Assembly: GCA_023424235.1 (NCBI GenBank) | Contig: JAFAEB010000042.1 | Coordinates: 1-13,955, forward strand | Reading direction: 5' to 3' | Origin: Bacillota bacterium | GTDB taxonomy: Bacteria; Bacillota; Clostridia; Lachnospirales; Lachnospiraceae | Length of the DNA stretch: 13,955 nt | Shown here: positions 11,084 to 13,955 of the stretch, piece after piece | Layout of the letters: every line of letters begins with the position of its first letter | Position numbering within the stretch: position 1 is the first letter of the stretch | Position numbers and translations under genes: made by a program | The notes under the pieces: generated by a model | Told to the model about the DNA's origin: nothing | What the model saw: the letters and a program-made list of their open reading frames with translations, nothing else | Database searches by the model: none

Positions 11084-13738
11084 ATGGACTTTAGTAAAAA
11101 AGGTACTATAAAAAAACAACAACAAATTAAATCCACCTCACGAAAATTTACATCTAAAATAAATGTAAATCTGTTTCGTCTGTTATTAATTGCTTTTGTT
11201 TTTCTAATAGTAGTAGGTGCATTTGCAGGTTTTGGAGTTTTAAAAGGCCTAGCAGATAGTGCTCCTAGTATAGACCAAATTAATTTAGTACCGCAAGGAT
11301 ATACTACTAACATTTACGATAAAGATGGCAACTTAATTCAAACACTAAGCGGTGCTGAATCAAATCGTGTATATGTAGAGATTAATGAAATTCCAGATGT
11401 AGTGAAAAATAGCTTTATTAGTATTGAGGATGAACGTTTCTATACTCATGATGGAATTGATGTTCAAGGTATTTTTCGTGCATTTTTTATTGGGTTATCA
11501 AAAGGTGACTTTGACCAAGGTGCTAGTACAATAACTCAACAGCTTATAAAAAATCAAGTATTTAATGGTGGTGCAGAAGATAACTTTACTGATCGTTTTA
11601 TACGTAAGATACAAGAACAATATCTAGCCATACAATTAGAAGGCAAACTAGATAAGGATATTATCTTAGAATACTATCTTAATAACATAAATTTAGGTGC
11701 AGGTTCCTATGGTGTTCAAACAGCTTCAAAACGTTATTTCAATAAGGATGTTAGTGAACTTAATTTATCAGAAGCCGCTGTAATTGCAGCAATTGCTCAA
11801 TCACCAACTAATATGAACCCTATTACCAATCCTGATAACAATGCTAAGAGAAGAGGTTTTATTCTTGAAAGTATGAAAAACTTAGGTCTTTGTACAGAAG
11901 AAGAATATAATCTTGCTATGGCTGATAATGTATACAAGAGAATTAAAACTGTTAATGAGGAACAAGGAGCAATTTCCTATTATAGCTACTTTGTCGATGA
12001 ACTAATTGAGCAAGTTATCGATGATCTACAAACCGAAAAAGGATATACTTATACACAAGCTAGCAATACATTATACAGCGGTGGATTAAGTATTTATACG
12101 ACTCAAGATTCCGATGTTCAACGTATTGTAGATGATGTATATTCCAATGAAGAGTATTTTCCTACTATTGGTAAGGCTTCTTATTATGAACTAACCTATG
12201 CCTTGTCCATTGAAACTAAAGACGGGACTACAATTCATTACCATAACAACGATTTAGCTGATTACTTCCAATATGATACAACATTTTCACAGTATTATTC
12301 TGATAAAGAAGCTGCTTATAAACGTATTGAAGAATTTAAATCTGTAACTGTAAAACCAACGGATAAAATATTAGCTGAGAATATTAGCTTAATTATTCAA
12401 CCACAATCCTCAATGGTCATTATGGACCAAGCAAATGGGCAAGTGGTAGCCTTAGTTGGTGGACGTGGAGAAAAGACTGGTAATAGAACACTAAATAGAG
12501 CTACCAATACGAAGCGTCAACCTGGATCCACCTTTAAGGTCTTATCCACGTATTTACCTGCGCTAGATTCACTCGGTATGACATTAACTTCTGTAATTGA
12601 TGATGCTCCATATAAATACCCAGGAACTGAACGTTTTGTTAGTAACTGGAACAATGGAACCTATGAAGGTTTAACAACGTTGCGAAGAGCAATCCTTAAT
12701 TCTATGAATGTTGTAACTGTTAAAACATTTGAAAAGGTTACACCGAAAACCGGTTTTGAATACCTACTAAAATTAGGTTTTACCACCTTAGTAGAATCCA
12801 AAACTGCCGATAACGGTAAAGTATACTCCGATATCAATTTACCTACTGCTCTTGGTGGTATTACAGATGGTATTACGAATTTAGAATTAACTGCTGCATT
12901 TGCAGCTGTTGCCAATAATGGAGTATATACTGAGCCAAGTTTTTATACTAAAATTCTCTCCCATGATGGGAAGGTTTTACTTAAAAACGAAAGTACGACA
13001 CGTCAAGTTATGAAGGAATCTACCTCCTTCCTATTAACAAGCGCAATGGAGGACGTAGTTACAAAAGGTACTGGTAAGAGTTTAAAATTTACAAATATTA
13101 ATATTCCTGTTGCCGGGAAAACTGGTACTACTTCAGATGATAAAGACTTATGGTTTTCAGGTTACACACCATACTATACAGCCTCCATTTGGTCAGGGTA
13201 TGATAATAACCGTATACAAACCAATAAAAGTTATCAAAAGAAAATATGGAAGGATATTATGGAACGTATTCATATTGAAAAAGACCTTGAAGCAGTTCCA
13301 TTTACAATTCCAGACTCTATTGTTACCGCCAAAATATGTACGAAAAGTGGTAAACTTGCTGTAGAAGGATTATGTGACCATTATGTTGGAGGTTCAACTG
13401 TTAAGCTTGAATACTTTGCAAAAGGTACGGTTCCAACCGAGAAGTGTGATGTACATGCAAAAGCTACCGTTTGTACCGTATCGAACCATATTGCAGGAGA
13501 ATACTGCCCAATTCATAAAGTTGAGGAAAGAGTATACCTAATAAAAGAAGAAACTGCTGCAACTGCAGATACACCATTTTTATTACCAACCAAGGTATGT
13601 GAAATTCACAACCATAGCTCAATATCAATACCAAATTCAATTGATGATGATTATGGTAATGACTATGAAGATACCGGTGATGAAGAGTTTGATCTATCCG
13701 ATGAAGATATTGAATATTATTACGATTTTGGTCGTTAA
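11084..13738 (+). CDS. ponA: Class A penicillin-binding protein (PBP1A-type) with a Cys/His-rich tail
   Basis: An 884-residue bifunctional peptidoglycan synthase. A basic cytoplasmic tail precedes one membrane anchor (about 31-52). The GT51 glycosyltransferase domain has 'EDERFYTHDG' (E115 catalytic), 'GASTITQQL' (146-154), 'RKIQEQ' (174-179) and 'ILEYYLNNINLG' (194-205). The transpeptidase domain has 'STFK' (S482 nucleophile, K485), 'SMN' (540-542) and 'KTGT' (679-682). Together these polymerise lipid II and cross-link stem peptides outside the membrane. After the transpeptidase, residues 752-842 carry C752, C764-D-H, C788-D-V-H, C797, C808-P-I-H and C839-E-I-H, then an acidic Asp/Glu/Tyr tail (about 850-884). 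Similar C-x-x-H tails occur in other clostridial PBPs; disulfide or metal binding is plausible but unproven. Start: AAGGAGG, 6 bases before the ATG. It is monocistronic. Confidence 0.97.
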   Translation: MDFSKKGTIKKQQQIKSTSRKFTSKINVNLFRLLLIAFVFLIVVGAFAGFGVLKGLADSAPSIDQINLVPQGYTTNIYDKDGNLIQTLSGAESNRVYVEINEIPDVVKNSFISIEDERFYTHDGIDVQGIFRAFFIGLSKGDFDQGASTITQQLIKNQVFNGGAEDNFTDRFIRKIQEQYLAIQLEGKLDKDIILEYYLNNINLGAGSYGVQTASKRYFNKDVSELNLSEAAVIAAIAQSPTNMNPITNPDNNAKRRGFILESMKNLGLCTEEEYNLAMADNVYKRIKTVNEEQGAISYYSYFVDELIEQVIDDLQTEKGYTYTQASNTLYSGGLSIYTTQDSDVQRIVDDVYSNEEYFPTIGKASYYELTYALSIETKDGTTIHYHNNDLADYFQYDTTFSQYYSDKEAAYKRIEEFKSVTVKPTDKILAENISLIIQPQSSMVIMDQANGQVVALVGGRGEKTGNRTLNRATNTKRQPGSTFKVLSTYLPALDSLGMTLTSVIDDAPYKYPGTERFVSNWNNGTYEGLTTLRRAILNSMNVVTVKTFEKVTPKTGFEYLLKLGFTTLVESKTADNGKVYSDINLPTALGGITDGITNLELTAAFAAVANNGVYTEPSFYTKILSHDGKVLLKNESTTRQVMKESTSFLLTSAMEDVVTKGTGKSLKFTNINIPVAGKTGTTSDDKDLWFSGYTPYYTASIWSGYDNNRIQTNKSYQKKIWKDIMERIHIEKDLEAVPFTIPDSIVTAKICTKSGKLAVEGLCDHYVGGSTVKLEYFAKGTVPTEKCDVHAKATVCTVSNHIAGEYCPIHKVEERVYLIKEETAATADTPFLLPTKVCEIHNHSSISIPNSIDDDYGNDYEDTGDEEFDLSDEDIEYYYDFGR

Positions 13739-13739
13739 T

Positions 13740-13779
13740 AAAACACCACAGTTCATAAGATATGAACTGTGGTGTTTTT
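13740..13779 (+). terminator. Rho-independent terminator of the PBP gene
   Basis: AAAACACCACAGTTCATA (13740-13757) and its exact reverse complement (13761-13778) around a 3-base loop, with a T5 tail. It is the strongest hairpin in the window and starts one base after the stop codon. Confidence 0.95.
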
Positions 13780-13790
13780 ATCTATATTAA

Positions 13791-13888
13791 AAGTAGAAAA
13801 TATACCTTTCTTTGGTAATTAATTAAGTTAAAATAAAAATTACTTTCTAAAGAAACTAACTAAAAATTTAGGGTATATTTTACTACTT
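13791..13888 (-). terminator. Long nested hairpin at the right edge
   Basis: AAGTAGAAAATATACC (13791-13806) faces GGTATATTTT-A-CTACTT (13872-13888; one bulged base). Inside, TTTCTTT (13807-13813) faces AAAGAAA (13849-13855), and GTAATT (13815-13820) faces AATTAC (13838-13843). On the minus strand it begins 11 bases after the stop of the partial gene at 13900 and ends CTACTTTT. Its design matches the nested hairpin at 1151-1237, though the sequence differs. Confidence 0.5.
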
Positions 13889-13899
13889 GAAATAATGTC

Positions 13900-13955
13900 C
13901 TATTCCTTCATTTTCGGATTAAATATCCAAGACGCAATATAACTAAATATTATAG
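13900..13955 (-). CDS. Probable C-terminus of a membrane protein, cut by the window edge
   Basis: One minus-strand frame is open from the window edge to a TAG at 13900-13902 and reads IIFSYIASWIFNPKMKE. A hydrophobic stretch followed by a short basic end is typical of the last membrane helix of a transporter or other membrane protein. Only 17 codons are visible, so the family cannot be named, and chance is not excluded. The hairpin placed just after its stop supports a real gene end. Confidence 0.4.
   Translation of the reverse strand, partial: IIFSYIASWIFNPKMKE

Noticed and set aside
12661..12915. Open minus-strand frames inside the PBP gene
   Set aside because: They are antisense to a full-length, strongly conserved coding region and have no start signals of their own.

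Overview
The window looks like ordinary chromosome of a low-GC, Gram-positive anaerobe of the Clostridia, most likely the Lachnospiraceae (Lachnoclostridium/Clostridium phytofermentans-like). This is an inference from strong AT bias, GGAGG-type ribosome binding sites, and small proteins that resemble families common in that group (a DUF4250-like protein, a DUF6514-like protein, a two-helix membrane protein). There is no rRNA, tRNA, CRISPR array, insertion sequence or phage gene. I do not see a clear new multi-gene system; the genes are mostly separate transcription units, most ending in a visible hairpin.

Left part (1-4340). The window opens inside a LacI-type regulator (+) that ends in a strong terminator. 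A 450-base gap follows. Next, on the minus strand, is an XRE-type regulator whose C-terminal two thirds is a solenoid-like array of 28-residue 'APFL' repeats; it is the most unusual protein here. A calcineurin-like phosphoesterase (+) follows, with a hairpin flanked by a 12-base direct repeat in its leader. It converges on tdk, thymidine kinase (-), which is of the enterobacterial sequence type.

Middle (4340-9540). A membrane-anchored, divergent polysaccharide deacetylase-like protein (-) stands back to back with a superoxide dismutase gene (+) across 369 bases. That gap holds a 15-bp hairpin followed by a T run. After the sod terminator comes an AT-rich minisatellite, then a 70-residue two-helix membrane protein (+) that shares a bidirectional terminator with rarA (-). 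Divergent from rarA is a 58-residue DUF4250-like gene (+), which converges with a VanZ-like membrane protein gene (-).

Right part (9540-13955). A YigZ/IMPACT family gene (+) converges on a small DUF6514-like gene (-). A 348-base gap with a perfect 14-bp palindrome and a strong extended -10 promoter precedes a large class A penicillin-binding protein (+). Its extracellular tail carries repeated Cys-x-x-His motifs. A perfect terminator closes it. The window ends with the probable C-terminal 17 codons of another minus-strand gene, followed by a long nested hairpin much like the one behind the XRE gene.

Shared themes are the cell envelope (PBP, deacetylase-like protein, VanZ-like protein), oxygen defence (SOD), and genome upkeep and nucleotide salvage (RarA, Tdk). 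Gene order alone does not tie them into one pathway.
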